A DNA stretch of 64,000 nt from Setophaga petechia (GCA_024362935.1 JANCRA010000039.1:5209040-5273039), one strand, 5' to 3'; positions 26,901 through 38,376 are shown, numbered from the stretch's first letter. Numbers and translations: made by a program. The notes: generated by a model from the sequence alone, not told the origin.

Positions 26901-29900
26901 AAACTTCCTAGAGAAGGCTGTATGAAATTAGGAATTTATCAGTGGAGACTAAGAATTGAAATAGGGCAGTTTCCTAACCCAGCAGAGGCAGAGAGGAATT
27001 CCTCTGCACTGTGATAGCTTCTGAGGCAACACAAAAAAGCTTCCTAATTGTCAAAGTTGTGGGAGTATAAAGCTATGGCGCAAAATTCTGGGAACAAGAT
27101 CCAAGGTAACGTTATCTTAACAATAAATCAGACATTTAAATGAATCAGGTGTAGCACAGGCAATAAACACCATTCCACTCTCACCCAAAACAAAGTGAGG
27201 AACTTGTTAGGGAGACACCAGTGCAACTCCCCCAGATAGTTTTAGTTTCAACTTGCTCACAATCACTGCACTGTCATGGTATCAGCACAACCAGGTGCAA
27301 TTTTCAGTGACACATCAATTAGAAACTGTGATTATTCTAAGATTTCATCCAGCCCAAAAGATAAAGCTTTAGCCACAACTCTCAGAAAACCATGACTTAT
27401 ACAATACTGCACTGCCTGTTAGGAAGCTGTCAACACCAGCCTTAATACTGGCCTAATTAGATCCTGGGTTTGATGTGTTAATTTGTACACACATTAGACA
27501 AGTCAATAAAAGCTTTAATTTTCAAGTATGAGACCTATGAACTGCACAACCAAGTGTGTATGATTCAGTAATAATAACAGGAAGGTGATTTTTTTCTCCT
27601 CCAGGTTTTCATTCAATCAAAAATTTTAAGCACCTCCCATTCCACAGACAAATTTGCAAAAGACAAATATCAGTAACAACCACAGTTGCTACACAACTGC
27701 TCATGGAGAGCAGTAAATGTACTAAAGGTTTCTGGTAGCTCTGAATCTTCAACCAAGATGCCCATAAGATGCAACAAAGATAACTCTCCCTCATGTCATT
27801 TGTTTCCACAGCTGGGCAGTAAAGGCTTCAGGGTGGCTTTTGGGCTGCATTTGACACCACCAGGGTCAGGCATTCACATTCACTGTCCTGATTACCCAGA
27901 TCTCTTCCTTGTGCTTGTTTGCACCCAGTTGTTAAATCACATCAAGGCAGCTTTGGGCTGCCCTCCCTCCCTCCCTTCGGCAGCTTTCATCATCCAATCC
28001 TTTCACCTGCCCAGCAGGTAAACGCAGCAAGGGGGAGAGAGGGGGGCAGGAGGCAGCAGAGGTTACAATGGAGCCTTTCAGCAGAGCTGAAATAAGAAAC
28101 CAGAGTGCCCACAATGTGCCCTCCTTCTCAAAAGGGCCTTTGTTTCTGTGGGGAAAGGTAGGAGCTTTTTCTTGTCCTCTACAGATTTGTCAGACTCAAG
28201 CAAGCCTGGTGTCAGCAGCACTGACAGAAATGCTTCGTGTCAGTCGTATTTACTGCAGGAAAAATGTGGCCAAACTGAACAGTTGTTCCCAGCCCACACT
28301 AAAGCTGTGCTGATGAAATTCAGCTCTGTCTTCCTCGTTTCACTTGTCTTTGCTTCTCCTCTCAAATTGTTTTATGACAGAGCAGAGACAAACCCAACCA
28401 CAGGCAATACAAGCCCTGGCCCTTTGTTAATTCAGCTTTTGAAGAAACAATGAAGCCTGTATGTGCTAATTCCACTTTGCTTAGACACTAATTCAGATTT
28501 CAGGTAAGGTCTCCATCACACCCATCAGCAAAGGGGCAGGAAAGCTGAAAACACGGGAAAAACGATGAAGCCATAAATTAAATGCAATGCTCCCAGTTGG
28601 GTAACGTTCAGCTGTAAGACAGGCTGGTTCACCTGTGTGTTACCCATCATCTAGTCTGACAATGCCAGCCTGAACTTGTTTCTTCTGCAGGGCTTGGACT
28701 GAGCCAAAGGCATCCAAATACTACTTCCAAAAGCAGGATAAACTCAAAGAAGTAGACTGCCAACTCCACATACCTTATCCTTCATTCTATCCACTGAGCT
28801 AAAAACAGATTCTTGCAACAGGTACACACAAGTATGGGAAGTTCTTACTCATACAGAGAAACAGATAGGCAAAGCTAAGTGACTAGCAGAGTTTAGGAAG
28901 ATGTTTTTTGAAACAAACACAACTTTGAAGACAGTTTGAAGTGCTAGTCCAGTCATCAATCAGTCCTTTAAAACCACCTGGACCATCTCTTATGCAAACC
29001 AGAAATGCAAGAGAGAAGTAGTAAGAAGATCACAGCCTATTTATACCTGACAGAGTAAACAAACAAACAAAAATCCACCAATTAAATAGACTTTCAAAAT
29101 TGAAGTCCGTTCTAGGTCAGTGTGGTCAAATACATTCCACTACACTAACATTAAATCTGTGAGGCACCATGCATTTATGCATTTATGTTCAACTTCACTG
29201 TAAAATGAGGGCAGGAATCCCCAGCACCTTTAAGGTGCAGACCTTGCCTTTAGTCATGGCCTGCATCACACACCGAAGAGGTGCAAATCCACTGTGCAAT
29301 TTCTCTGATCAGCAACTTTACAGGCCCACAAAATATTCCCCAAGCAGGTTCTTAACCAGAAGTCTTTCAAAGACCTCAAACAACAAGTGTTTGAAAACCT
29401 GCTTACCAGCACTAATGGGCTTGCTCTAATAGCACATTAGACCAGGACAGCCTTGGCACACAAAACACTGTGATTCTTGGCTCCTTGAAGCCACAACCTT
29501 CAACAGCTCAGAATTAAGGTCTGACTTTCCCAGATTTTCTCAGTCTACCTAGCTGTGAGTAGATGTTTACTGGATCAAAGGGCAGAAGCTTTCAAATGAC
29601 CCATTATCTCTAGAAATACTGGAATAGGAGACACAAGACTTGGGAAAAAAATCCCCTCACTTTTATGCAAGAAAAAAGTAGAGCGTAAAAGATTCTGGTA
29701 TAATGTTCATTCCCTTCTGATTCTTATTAGAAAAGAACAAGTTACTGTGGCTTAAAGGTGCAAATGAATTTTACAAGGCCTTTAATTACCAAGCTGTTAA
29801 TGAGAGTAAACATTACCAAGTGTCCAAAGTAGTTGTCTCTCTAGAAACAAGATGTCATATTTACCTTCAGGACTGAATCAAATGGAGTCACAAATCCTGA

Positions 29901-31301
29901 TGTCAGCTTCTAATATATTTGGAAGTTTCCCTCTGCTGCAAAAGCTACCTCTTTCAACCTTGTTTTGCATTATCCAAATTAGTGTGTCTCTGGCAGGTAA
30001 ATCTTAGCCAAACATTCTCATAAGAGAAAGGCATATACAAGGAAGAGCCATCCCTAAAATAGCAGTGTTTTTCCAATGTATATATAATTTTAAATGCTTA
30101 TAAGCAACTCTGACCCATCCCTGGGACATCTTTTCTGAAGCTGACATTGTATTTAGCCAGATGCAAACAACTCAAACCTGGCCTGCATTCACTGATTTTT
30201 CTACTGCATCTGCACTAGGATTTCCTGGTGGTAGCAGGCAGAAAACAGACCCGAAGCACTCTCGAGTTCTTTTGTCTCCCCAGTGGCAGGGAGGTATGCA
30301 TGGAATTGGTGTGCTTAGTACCAATTACATTAAATCATTTATCTCAAATATCCACAGTTCCACTTCAAGTATCCATCTACAGTACAATTACAATGAATCA
30401 AGGAGGTTATTTCCTAGGCTGATTTCATTTATCCATTACACTTTTCAGCAAAATTCCATTTAAACCTTGGAAACACAAAACCTACAAATACGTTTCTGCT
30501 CCCCAAAGAAAGTGTAAGTAGCCATTAGCCTAGCCATGATTTAATACTACATGATTTAATGCATTTTCAAAGATAAAAGCATTATGCTCCTGGCCAGAGC
30601 TCAAAAGAAAAAGTGTTGGATAGATAGCACAGCCATTGCAATTTCTTCTTCACAGAGGGAAGGAAAAATCTAGAAACAGATTCAGACTAAGATAATAGTA
30701 AATTGATTATTAATGGCCATTGTGCTGCCTAGGTGATAGCCCAGCCTTTTAAATGCACATTTAAAAGCAGGGGTACACTTGTAAATCCAAAGGATAACCA
30801 GGGACAAAGAACTCTGGCTTCAGCTGCATCACAAGCTGTGGCTCATGTGTATCTTTAGAAAAATGTTTATTTTCCTAACAAGGACTACCTATAACAGAAA
30901 CAGTCCCAGCACATAGCAGGACAAGTGACAGACCACTCAGAGGACAGAAAAGCTGCTGTGAAGATCTCTTCTTTCGGCAAGTGTCACCCAACAGCATCAC
31001 AATATCCTCCTCTTAAAAAAGGAGACAGAATTGAGAACATGCCCAGGACCTTAAAGGAAACTCCTCAGGCACAATGGGGGAGAAAAAGGCAGAACTAAAA
31101 AGAGAACAAACCAGCACTTCTCCTAAATTTAACTTTTCCACCCACACTCAAGTGGTTTTTCCCTCCTTTTGCAGCATGCAGTGGCTCAGGACAGATTTGC
31201 CCTGCAGCCTGAGGAAAGCCCCATACCTTGTTGAACTGGAAAAGGTCGCGCTTGAGCCTCTCTCGCACTGGATCGTGTCCGGCTCTTAAGAACCTTCTCA
31301 T
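5729..31301 (-). CDS. LLGL2: LLGL2, lethal giant larvae homolog 2 (24 coding exons)
   Basis: LLGL2 is a cortical scaffold of the Scribble polarity module. In epithelia it binds PAR6-aPKC and marks the basolateral membrane. The spliced product reads [20 protein letters not shown] at the N-terminus and follows human LLGL2 from end to end: the family's two beta-propellers (about residues 26-910), then a polybasic aPKC-target loop, [17 protein letters not shown], near residues 645-661, then the LLGL2-type segment [23 protein letters not shown]2 is preferred over LLGL1 because of [14 protein letters not shown] and [16 protein letters not shown]. Coding exons, 5' to 3': 31227-31301, 24962-25059, 23887-23968, 22513-22628, 21791-21949, 20914-21076, 20607-20739, 19765-19819, 19436-19590, 15970-16187, 15417-15484, 14346-14499, 14144-14248, 13088-13380, 12675-12828, 12248-12398, 11449-11565, 10810-10976, 9889-10153, 8651-8801, 8073-8110, 7611-7658, 7048-7090, 5729-5927. 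All joins keep phase and give about 1,068 residues (human about 1,020). The last exon is the uncertain part. Confidence 0.96.
7048..7090 (-). CDS. LLGL2: LLGL2 exon: [13 protein letters not shown]
   Basis: A 43-bp exon with CAG acceptor and GG|GTGAGT donor. It matches the [13 protein letters not shown] segment of the longer human C-terminal isoform, so the bird gene uses that ending and not the GVHIEPPWG one. Confidence 0.88.
7611..7658 (-). CDS. LLGL2: LLGL2 exon: [15 protein letters not shown]
   Basis: A 48-bp exon with TAG acceptor and A|GTGAGT donor, parallel to human KQPGLVMERALLSDE. Confidence 0.88.
8073..8110 (-). CDS. LLGL2: LLGL2 microexon: [12 protein letters not shown]
   Basis: A 38-bp exon with TTTTTTAG acceptor and G|GTAAGT donor. 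It encodes the acidic, glycine-rich tail linker corresponding to human RNSGTQSDGEE. Phase 2 in and phase 1 out fit both neighbours. Confidence 0.8.
8651..8801 (-). CDS. LLGL2: LLGL2 exon: [20 protein letters not shown]
   Basis: Contains the highly conserved [14 protein letters not shown] signature at the end of the second propeller, about residues 910-960. [10 protein letters not shown] identifies LLGL2; LLGL1 has SARNITEPLC. Confidence 0.96.
9430..9750. repeat. AT-rich block, possible degraded LTR
   Basis: This intronic stretch is far more AT-rich than its surroundings. It carries a TATATAA at 9,704-9,710 followed by AATAAA at 9,727-9,732, an order and spacing often seen in short retroviral LTRs. 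No clear TG..CA ends or target duplication were found, so the identity is a guess. Confidence 0.25.
9889..10153 (-). CDS. LLGL2: LLGL2 exon: [20 protein letters not shown]
   Basis: A 265-bp exon encoding about residues 822-910, ending [17 protein letters not shown]. It is a late blade of the second propeller and one of the best-conserved parts of the gene. Confidence 0.97.
10810..10976 (-). CDS. LLGL2: LLGL2 exon: [19 protein letters not shown]
   Basis: A 167-bp exon with [20 protein letters not shown] and [10 protein letters not shown], nearly identical to mammalian LLGL2. The donor is AAG|GTGAGT, phase 0. Confidence 0.97.
11449..11565 (-). CDS. LLGL2: LLGL2 exon: [19 protein letters not shown]
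   Basis: A 117-bp exon, about residues 727-766, ending [11 protein letters not shown]. This segment separates LLGL2 from LLGL1, which has MWAGTNSGSVFAY and a different loop. Confidence 0.97.
12248..12398 (-). CDS. LLGL2: LLGL2 exon: [19 protein letters not shown]
   Basis: A 151-bp exon, about residues 677-727. It starts [20 protein letters not shown], which is closer to LLGL1 at its beginning, and continues into the LLGL2-like [16 protein letters not shown]. Confidence 0.95.
12675..12828 (-). CDS. LLGL2: LLGL2 exon with the aPKC-target polybasic loop
   Basis: A 154-bp exon encoding [19 protein letters not shown] followed by [17 protein letters not shown] and VSSRKRR. In Lgl proteins this loop binds membrane phosphoinositides and is released when aPKC phosphorylates its serines; all the expected serines are present. 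It ends in a short poly-glycine run, GGGGN. Confidence 0.97.
13088..13380 (-). CDS. LLGL2: LLGL2 exon: [20 protein letters not shown]
   Basis: The largest coding exon (293 bp), about residues 528-625. It contains [18 protein letters not shown] and [20 protein letters not shown], the inter-propeller segment shared by all vertebrate LLGL proteins. The donor splits the final lysine codon, AA|GTAAGT. Confidence 0.97.
13531..14012 (-). mobile_element. CR1 LINE fragment (3' part)
   Basis: Reading the minus strand, this is the 3' region of a chicken-repeat-1 non-LTR retrotransposon. The plus strand shows its familiar reverse complement, TTGGGTTGGAAGGCTCCTTA, then GGGGCATCCACAACTTCTCC and TTCTCCAGGCTGAACAATCC. 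It is 5'-truncated as usual and lies wholly inside an LLGL2 intron, in the same direction as the gene. No intact reverse-transcriptase frame remains. Confidence 0.92.
14144..14248 (-). CDS. LLGL2: LLGL2 exon: [20 protein letters not shown]
   Basis: A 105-bp, phase 0-0 exon ending [15 protein letters not shown], a propeller strand set almost identical to human LLGL2. Confidence 0.97.
14346..14499 (-). CDS. LLGL2: LLGL2 exon: [20 protein letters not shown]
   Basis: A 154-bp exon with a canonical WD-repeat signature ([11 protein letters not shown]; the G is split across the junction), about residues 441-492. It ends [10 protein letters not shown]. Confidence 0.97.
15417..15484 (-). CDS. LLGL2: LLGL2 exon: [20 protein letters not shown]
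   Basis: A 68-bp exon; the phase fits exons on both sides. The first residue is proline where human has glutamate (MEWPIDGG). Confidence 0.94.
15970..16187 (-). CDS. LLGL2: LLGL2 exon: [20 protein letters not shown]
   Basis: A 218-bp exon, about residues 346-418, containing [20 protein letters not shown] and [17 protein letters not shown], strongly conserved in the family. Confidence 0.97.
19261..19307 (+). mobile_element. Possible very short CR1 tail
   Basis: The segment CTGGACTCAAGGGTCTTTGC followed by AAATGATTCTGTGATTCTCTG resembles the last 45 bp of a CR1 element with its ATTCTGTG terminal repeats. It is too short for certainty. Confidence 0.45.
19436..19590 (-). CDS. LLGL2: LLGL2 exon: [20 protein letters not shown]
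   Basis: A 155-bp exon, about residues 294-346. It contains the [20 protein letters not shown] segment of the first propeller. Confidence 0.97.
19765..19819 (-). CDS. LLGL2: LLGL2 exon: [17 protein letters not shown]
   Basis: A 55-bp exon, phase 1 in and 2 out, matching human PFPCKAITRILWLTTRQG. Confidence 0.95.
20607..20739 (-). CDS. LLGL2: LLGL2 exon: [20 protein letters not shown]
   Basis: A 133-bp exon, about residues 232-276, continuing [20 protein letters not shown]. The donor is G|GTCAGT. Confidence 0.96.
20914..21076 (-). CDS. LLGL2: LLGL2 exon: [20 protein letters not shown]
   Basis: A 163-bp exon, about residues 177-231, with a clear WD repeat ([10 protein letters not shown]). 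The N-terminal stretch [20 protein letters not shown] differs more from mammals than the rest. Confidence 0.96.
21791..21949 (-). CDS. LLGL2: LLGL2 exon: [20 protein letters not shown]
   Basis: A 159-bp exon, about residues 124-177. It begins [19 protein letters not shown] and ends [13 protein letters not shown], the Lgl-specific insertion-bearing part of the first propeller. Confidence 0.97.
22513..22628 (-). CDS. LLGL2: LLGL2 exon: [18 protein letters not shown]
   Basis: A 116-bp exon, about residues 86-124, with the WD-type strand [12 protein letters not shown]. The loop [18 protein letters not shown] varies relative to human. Confidence 0.97.
23887..23968 (-). CDS. LLGL2: LLGL2 exon: [20 protein letters not shown]
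   Basis: An 82-bp exon, about residues 58-85, ending IHFIPDQ before a GTAAGT donor. The YGAPGVEF motif is present in full when the exon is joined to the GTATCC donor of the preceding exon. Confidence 0.96.
24962..25059 (-). CDS. LLGL2: LLGL2 exon: [20 protein letters not shown]
   Basis: A 98-bp exon, about residues 26-58, covering the first propeller strands ([12 protein letters not shown]). Conservation demands the weak donor TT|GTATCC at 24,961. A better-looking GTGAGA 15 bp further on would add PLNTL and break the family's IKLYGAPG motif. Confidence 0.93.
26144..26175. repeat. A-rich simple repeat
   Basis: Runs of A interrupted by single G inside an LLGL2 intron. Confidence 0.8.
27961..27976. 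repeat. (CCCT)n simple repeat
   Basis: Four tandem CCCT units in an LLGL2 intron. On the other strand this is the purine-rich AGGG repeat. Confidence 0.75.
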
Positions 31302-31309
31302 CTTCCTCG
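31227..31309 (-). CDS. LLGL2: LLGL2 first coding exon (start codon at 31301)
   Basis: Eight bases of 5' UTR follow a CTACAG acceptor, then ATG opens [20 protein letters not shown] and FQFNK, the near-invariant LLGL2 N-terminus. The donor is AAG|GTATGG, phase 0. The protein homology, and not just ORF length, fixes this start. The coding part is 31,227-31,301. Confidence 0.97.
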
Positions 31310-34300
31310 CTGTAGTATCTTGGCAACAAAAATCCTAACAAAATAGAAAAGAAGAGCCCATATAAACAAAAGCAGCCTGAGCAGAAAGCAGGCAGAAGTA
31401 GGTTATTTATTTTGGTTTAGCAGGTAACAAATCAGCCAGAGCAGACTGAGACAACATCACTATCGAGTGACTAAAACCTGATACCAGTCTAGCACAGCTC
31501 TCTGCTGCAGCACTTCACAAATCTATTTTCACATTGATTAAGCAAACTAGTACAGATAAAACAAGAGGATTCTAAAGAGGATTTTGCACTTGGCCATTTT
31601 GCAATCCCTAGAGTTGACCTGATCCAAAGAAAAGGCAAAACTGCAGCATTTGCATAAACATTCAGACAAACCCAACCTAAAGGCCAACTCCCAGGCTCAG
31701 GCATTATTGACTAGCATCAGTTTTCACCCCAGGTAACCCTCCAGCTATTGAGCCAAAGAGAGAAAGAATCCCATTTTCAGGTCTCTCCACGGGCACAGCA
31801 GAAAGGGCGCTGCGCTGCCTGCAGGGGAGCTGCATTAATTATTAACTTGCTTTTGTAAAACATCAAGCCGAACTCCCTGCTCGAGGTGGGGGTAGGGAAG
31901 GGAATTTCGCACCTGCAATTCACTGTGCAGCTGAAGCACAAAGCAGTGTCCCAGTGCCTGGCCTCTCACAGGAGGATCCAAGCGGGACAAATCAGACCTG
32001 ACTGGCCGGCCTGCAATCACACGGGGAATCCCAGGCTCCAGCTTCCTGCTCTCTACAGCTCAGGAGGCTGTCACATCTCCCCTCTGCACAGGGACTAAGT
32101 GACGAGTAAACCTTGCCAATCCAAGAGCAAATGCTTGAATTCACATCCTGACAACTCACCCTGGTGTTAGTGCTCCTGCCTGCCCTGGCCACCTCTCACA
32201 GGCTGCAGTTTACAGACACTTCACCCAGTATTTTATTTTAATTTGCTGGACGGGGAGCAATTTGCCAGCGACTCTGTACATGACACACGTGTGCAGTGGG
32301 GGCCAGAACTTCTAAGGTGCAATGAAGGGTCAGGATGGATATCACACACGGTCAGAAGAGGTTCATACACTCTACAGCAAGGTGGGGAGCAGGGGGCCAA
32401 CGCTGCATGAGAAAGAGAGGGACCAGGAGCACCAAAAGAACTAGTATGTGAACAGAGGGGTTTGTACCCTTCAAACAGTGAGGCTGGTGGTGAGTGACTG
32501 AGGGGTCAAGCTTTCACACCTGTAGAGATAGGAACAGCACAGCTGGAAACAGGGTGGCTGCCTCTGTGCTCCTGCCAACAACAATGGCCTTTGGATAATG
32601 ACCTAAAGCAGCCACTCCTGAAGAGCTCGAGCTGTTTTACAAAGAGTTCCTAGCAAGGCCTTGCACCAGCTGTGAAGGTCCAAAAGAAGGAAATGGTGTG
32701 ATAAACAGGATGCTCCACAGGCATATTTTGAGAACACCCTTAGAAACTCCCTGAACTTGAACTTGTACCTCTTTGTTGCACCACTGCCCTTTTACCTTTC
32801 CTGCTCTCACTCCAACATCTCCAGCCACCTGTGCAGCACTGCCCTGAGCTCACCAAAGGCCTGCAATGCATCCTTGGTTCAGAGGACCAGAGGATCACAC
32901 AAGGATCAATCACCTGAGTCACTTCTTCTCTAGAATTACTAGGATCTGACTGGAATATGTCACCTACCTGACATTCCAGTCACCTAGAATCACTGGCAGC
33001 AGCAACTACCACAGAAAAACTGGCTCTGAGTAGGGCAGCTACAGCTGTCTGTGTTGGTGGGCCACCAGCACATGCAGGGGTGAAGAATGTGCACAGAAAC
33101 ATATGAGGACCTCAGAAAAGAGAGGAAGAATAAAAGTGTACTTTACTTGGAAAGTAAATCCTTCTACAAAGATTTAGCACCTCAACTGAAATTTCAAAAA
33201 TAGCGTCAGATTTTAAGACTTCTTTTACTAGATATGCCTGAGAAAGGGACATATTTTCACAAAGCTACATTCACTTTAAGTAAGCAAAAGTTACAGAGCA
33301 GTGACAAGGTGCTGTGCAATGAAAGGACAGCACATCATGCCCATGCATAACACACAACTTGCCCTGAGCCAGACAAGGAAAGGAAAGTGCCAAGGAGACG
33401 CACCCTTTCCCACTGTCAATCAATATCCTGGACCTGTTAAACGAGGCAAACCCACAGAGAAACTCTACTAATTACCCTCCCCACTTTAGAACAAAAGACC
33501 TCAGGTACGCCAGCAGACACAAACTCAGTGTTAGGAGCAAAGAACAGGGGGCTTGTTTTGAGAGACACACAGCTTTACATTTTAAAACTTGCTAGAATGT
33601 TTTATCCTAAAATATTAATGGCATCCTGAAGCATGCTTATGCAAGAGCTCCAACATTCACACTCCAGCCCACAACAACTTGTCCAACAGGCTAAGAAGTG
33701 TAGTAGTTCTGAACTGAGCAGTAACTCACTTGAAGAACCATCACCCTGAAGGGCTGAGAGGATCAGAGAAGGCAAGCTACAAAAGTCACCTCTCACGGAC
33801 TCATATCAGAGTTTCTTTCTGACCAAAGAATCTTTGAGAGTCACAGTATGGGAGAGGATGAGAGGACAAGCAGTTTTGAACAAAGTCAAAGAAGGAATAG
33901 CATCCACTGCAGCACAGGTTGTCCAAGAGTTATTATCACAAGTTTACAAGACACTTATCAAAGAGAAGAATTTTGGTTTTAGTACAATAAGCAAGTATCT
34001 CTTCCAATTCTAGAAATAGATTCCACAATCTGTATAATCTTATCTTGCAGATGCACATTTACATTTTAGCAGTTTAGTTTCTCTCCCACACACCTTTGGA
34101 GTCTTACATAAAACTCCAGCCCCATGTGCTCTGCAGTTGTCTGCCAGTCGGCATTTACAACCATCTGGTAACAGTTGTGGCTACCAGTAGCCAGAGAGGA
34201 ATTCTCCAGTAGCCTCTGAAGCTGTGCCAGGTCTGCATGTATCTAATGTTCTCATTTTCCAGGGAAACAATTCTTCAGGCTTTCAAAGACAAGTCTTTTA

Positions 34301-37300
34301 CCAGAAACTATGTGCAACATTCTCTTCTTTCAAGATGCACTGAGCAGCTGTTTAGAGGCAACAATAGCCCAAGGCTGAGCCAACCTAAGTCTTGCTGGTA
34401 CTCAGGACATGGACACCTGACAGCAGAGGTCAGAGTGCCCTGAACATCAAACTCCCGCTGCTTCCTTACCTGAATGCTCAGCTAAATACAGTAAAGTCCC
34501 CTTTTTCACCCCATTGGATTAAATCCAGATACAAAGCAAAATCTCCTCACTATTCATATGGAAAGGCAATGAAAGCATGAGTGGCAAGACAATCCTGTTT
34601 CCAATCAGACGCTAAGGAGTAGTTAAACATCACAACCAGATTTCACTCTGTCCTCCTTGCTCAGCTCCACTCATTTCAGATGCCGTGAGAGTGGCATGTG
34701 AACCCATATTCGACAGAAGGACAAAAGCTCCTTCCCAGGAGCAGCATTAATTGTTCCTCACTGCTGAGTGTAACCAGTCCAGAGCTCCACGTTTTCCTTT
34801 GGCTTCCTTGCTGCTGCACACAGCAATGCATCTTGGTGCCCGTGCACAGCTTGCTGAGATACTCTCCATCATTTTCTCCATCAGCTTGGCATGGCTGGCA
34901 GGGAACTACCCTGTGCAGAAATTTGTCGCAATTTTTCCTTATGTCCTCTCATGAGAGTGGAATTTCCAGCCAAAATGTTGTAAGTCCCAATCACACAAGT
35001 TAATCCAGTCTTGCAAGAAGAGGAAGCCCAGGTCAGAAGTTTTTATTACGTAGACAGTTTTAAGTGCGGATGCAGTCTCAAGCGAACCCCACAACAAAAA
35101 CATACCCATAATGAGTTTATTTTGCTCACGTAGCAGAGTTGCAAGGTACCATCTGTGTGCTTCTTTGGCAACCTTTACTCAGCTTGAACAGGTTTTCAAT
35201 GGGATACAGTCCAAGAGTTTTCATTTCAAAATGCCAGCAAGTATCTCAAGAACTTTTAAATCCTGCCTTGATTTAGGTTTCCTTCTCATTCCTTCCTGCT
35301 TACAGGTCCTTAAAGGGAGAACATCTACCTATGCAGCTGATAACACTTTATCAACCCTGTTAAAATAAAAGAGGCCTTATCGAGCAGCTTTGTTTGAACT
35401 CCAGGCAGTAACAAACAGTCACTCCCATGGCCTTGTCTGAACCAGGTTCTCTCCTCAACCAGGAGTTTTTGCCTTGTTGCTGTTACCAACACAGCAGCAA
35501 GACAACAGAGGCTGGGTCAGCTGCACAGCAAAAAGCTCTTCCTTAGTACCAGTGATCTCACACCAACAGAACTGGGCAAAGTATCACTTAAACACCAGAT
35601 TTATCACATTTATCGATTACAGGTGCCATGACTCACCGTGAAAGGACAAGTTTAAGAACAATTTTAGCTTGAAATCAATGAAACGAGCCTGAGCTATTCT
35701 TTAACTGTTCATCTCTGCCACCCTGCTTGGCTGTGACACACTGTCAAGGCAGATAGTCAAGAAGAAAGCACAAGGCAAGCAGAACAGCTAAAGCAAGGGA
35801 AGGAGCAGTTGCAGTACACAGAGAAGAGTAAGACACCACCTCCTTTTCCCAGGAGAAGGAAGATGCTCTAACATTAATCTCACTTTAATGAGACCATGCG
35901 GAGATCTCCCTTACACAACTGCTGTGCCACTGCTACCCCCCACCACTTGCAGTTTCATAAACAGCAGAGTGTTCACGTGCACCTTGCATACAGTAGTAAG
36001 AGAGGAAAACCAAAAGATCCTCTAAAAAGAATTTATTTCAGTGAACCTGGAGAGACAGTGAAATGAGCAACTGAACAGACTGTGACAACACTATGTGCAG
36101 GTGGCTGCCCTCCTAAAACACAAACAATATTAAACAAAGTATCAGACATCGATTCTCCGAGAACTCTTTGAAAAGAATCGAGAACTAATCACACAATTCA
36201 GGCGAATTCATGTACTGCCAACAGCCTTGTACTTGGAGTTACCAGGAACCGCCCACCTGCAATGAATTTGGGAATTGTGCAAACCTTCTGTGTCATTAGG
36301 ACTCCTATTGTGTTCTCCTTGTCATGGGGGCATGACAACACAAAGTTTCAAAATGCTACAGCAGAACAAAGTCTTTGCACTGAACAACATTATTGCCCAT
36401 GATGCAAAACCTTTTGTAAGCTTTGCTAAGGAGCGTGAATCAAACAGAAAAGTGGCTTGTAACTTTGGAGCAGCACTTTACAAACAGTGGGTCGATGGAA
36501 CAAACCACAAAAGCATTTGCTTCATAAAGCAACACAAAGAGATCCAGCTATGAGAAACGTTTATATAAGAACTGGAGTTTTCACGCGGTTTCTGCACAGA
36601 AACCAAACCAGTGCCTCCTTTGGTATTTTAAAGAAAGATGAGGGTACTGAGAGTATCACATACTCTTACTGCCGTGTATTAACTGCAAGACATACGTTTA
36701 AAACCTCCCTTGCTCTTTGACATTTCTCAAGCTTCTGTGTCAGCCAAGAAAAGGCACACTTCTTCCATAAGCAATTCCCAGGAACAATTATGTTACCATA
36801 CCAGAAGGCCACTGGAAGATAAAGGGCTCTCAACTGTTTTAACTCCTCCAGTACTTCAGTCAGCTGTTATAGCAGATGCAATTTGTTCAAAACCAAATAA
36901 AAAACGTTCCTCAGCACCATCTCATGAAGTCGTTTGAGAACTCTTCTCCCTCTCCGATACCACGAACTATAAAGAGCCCCTTGACAGGCTACAAGCAGCA
37001 CTGAGCAGGATTAGGGACTGCTCACTACTGGCACGGATCATCCTCATCCCCTCCACGGGCCAGTCTATCCCTACAGGAACGTGCCAGGACGCATGGAGGA
37101 GCCTTGGGCCGTACCAGCACTTTGCATCCCACTTGCCAGAAGCACCAACTTCCCGATTCAAAGCTCAGATCACCAGGCAGCTGCTCTGGGCACATAGCTT
37201 CAGCTGGGACTTGGTAAAGCCAGATATTCCAGTTGACTGAAGTACTCTCAGATGACTTACAAAGAGCAGCATCCCCCATCAAGACATGACAATCGACAAC

Positions 37301-38376
37301 TTTTACTTCTACCATCTCAGTGAAGCTGTCCCCCTGTCCTGTCACTACCCCCACACCAACACACGGCTTTGTGCCATTGGCTTCAGAAACACAGACCCGG
37401 GAGCCTGATTCAACTGCACTACACCATCAACAAAACTAAACACAAACAGGCAAACCTTTCTCTAACACCAAGGTTAAGCCTCAGCTCCAGGACGGGAGAT
37501 ACCAGTAAGAGCCCGTTCCCACGGCACAACGAAGGGCAACCTGAGACAAAGGCTGAACAACTTCCTTCACCGGTTTATTACACCTGTTTGCTGCCTGCTG
37601 GAAGTAACGTGCTCCTTCATTCAGCAAGTTCTCACAGCTTTGGGGAGGGGAAAGAAAAACCACCAATAGAGACAAGAAGCATTTAATACGGGCATTGGAA
37701 AAAAAAAAAAAAAAAAAGGGAAAATGGTAACAGAATATCCCGAGGGAGTCAGAGTCACTGCAGTTCTTGCTCTTGTCTTCTCCAAGACCCGCTGCTTGGA
37801 GCGAGGGGCAGCACTGGAGATTTGCGGGCCGGGCTGCGGGCAGGGGCATCTCGGACCGCAGCACCGAGACGGAGCGGTTCCCGCAGCCCCCGGGAGCGGC
37901 CCCGGCAGGAAGTCCCGGAGCGGCCACTGCCGCCACCACCCCCAGGGAATCCCGGGATGCGGAGCGGCCGCGCGGTACCCGCGGGGCTGCGGGCTCCGGC
38001 CGGGACAGACACAGCGCAGCGAGCCCGGGAGCGGACACAGCAGCAAACAAAACCCCACCAGCCCTCAGCGCCGCGGCTGCAAGTTCCAGGGGAGACAGTG
38101 CCGGAGTCCCCGGGTGCGCCGGCGCTTCACGTGTGGGCAGCCCCGACACGGGCGGCCCAGGCAGCGCGGAGAGCCCGGGCACCGGCGAAGGGAACCCCCT
38201 CGGGGGCGGGGGCACCGGCGAGCACCTGCCGGCCCCGCCGCGCAGCCCAGCACGGGCGGGCATGGCGGGGGCCGCCCCGGCGAGCTCTGCCGGGGCCGTG
38301 CCACCGGACCCCCTGCCGGGACCCCTCCCGGGAGCCCCTCCCGCCTCCCCGCGCGGCCCCAGCGAGCGGCGCTCAC
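31310..38376. other. LLGL2: LLGL2 first intron
   Basis: A 7.1-kb intron between the non-coding first exon and the first coding exon. I saw no repeat of recognisable family and no convincing exon. A 19-base A run lies at 37,699-37,717. Confidence 0.65.

Larger units (their letters stand above)
25060..31226. other. LLGL2: LLGL2 intron between first and second coding exons
   Basis: A 6.2-kb intron. It holds an A-rich run at 26,144-26,175 and a CCCT repeat at 27,961-27,976. No other exon, RNA gene or clear transposon was seen in it. Confidence 0.7.

Noticed and set aside
37481..38263. 260-codon minus-strand open frame over the LLGL2 promoter
   Set aside because: CpG-island composition keeps several frames open on both strands. 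The peptide is low-complexity and does not resemble LLGL2 or anything else.
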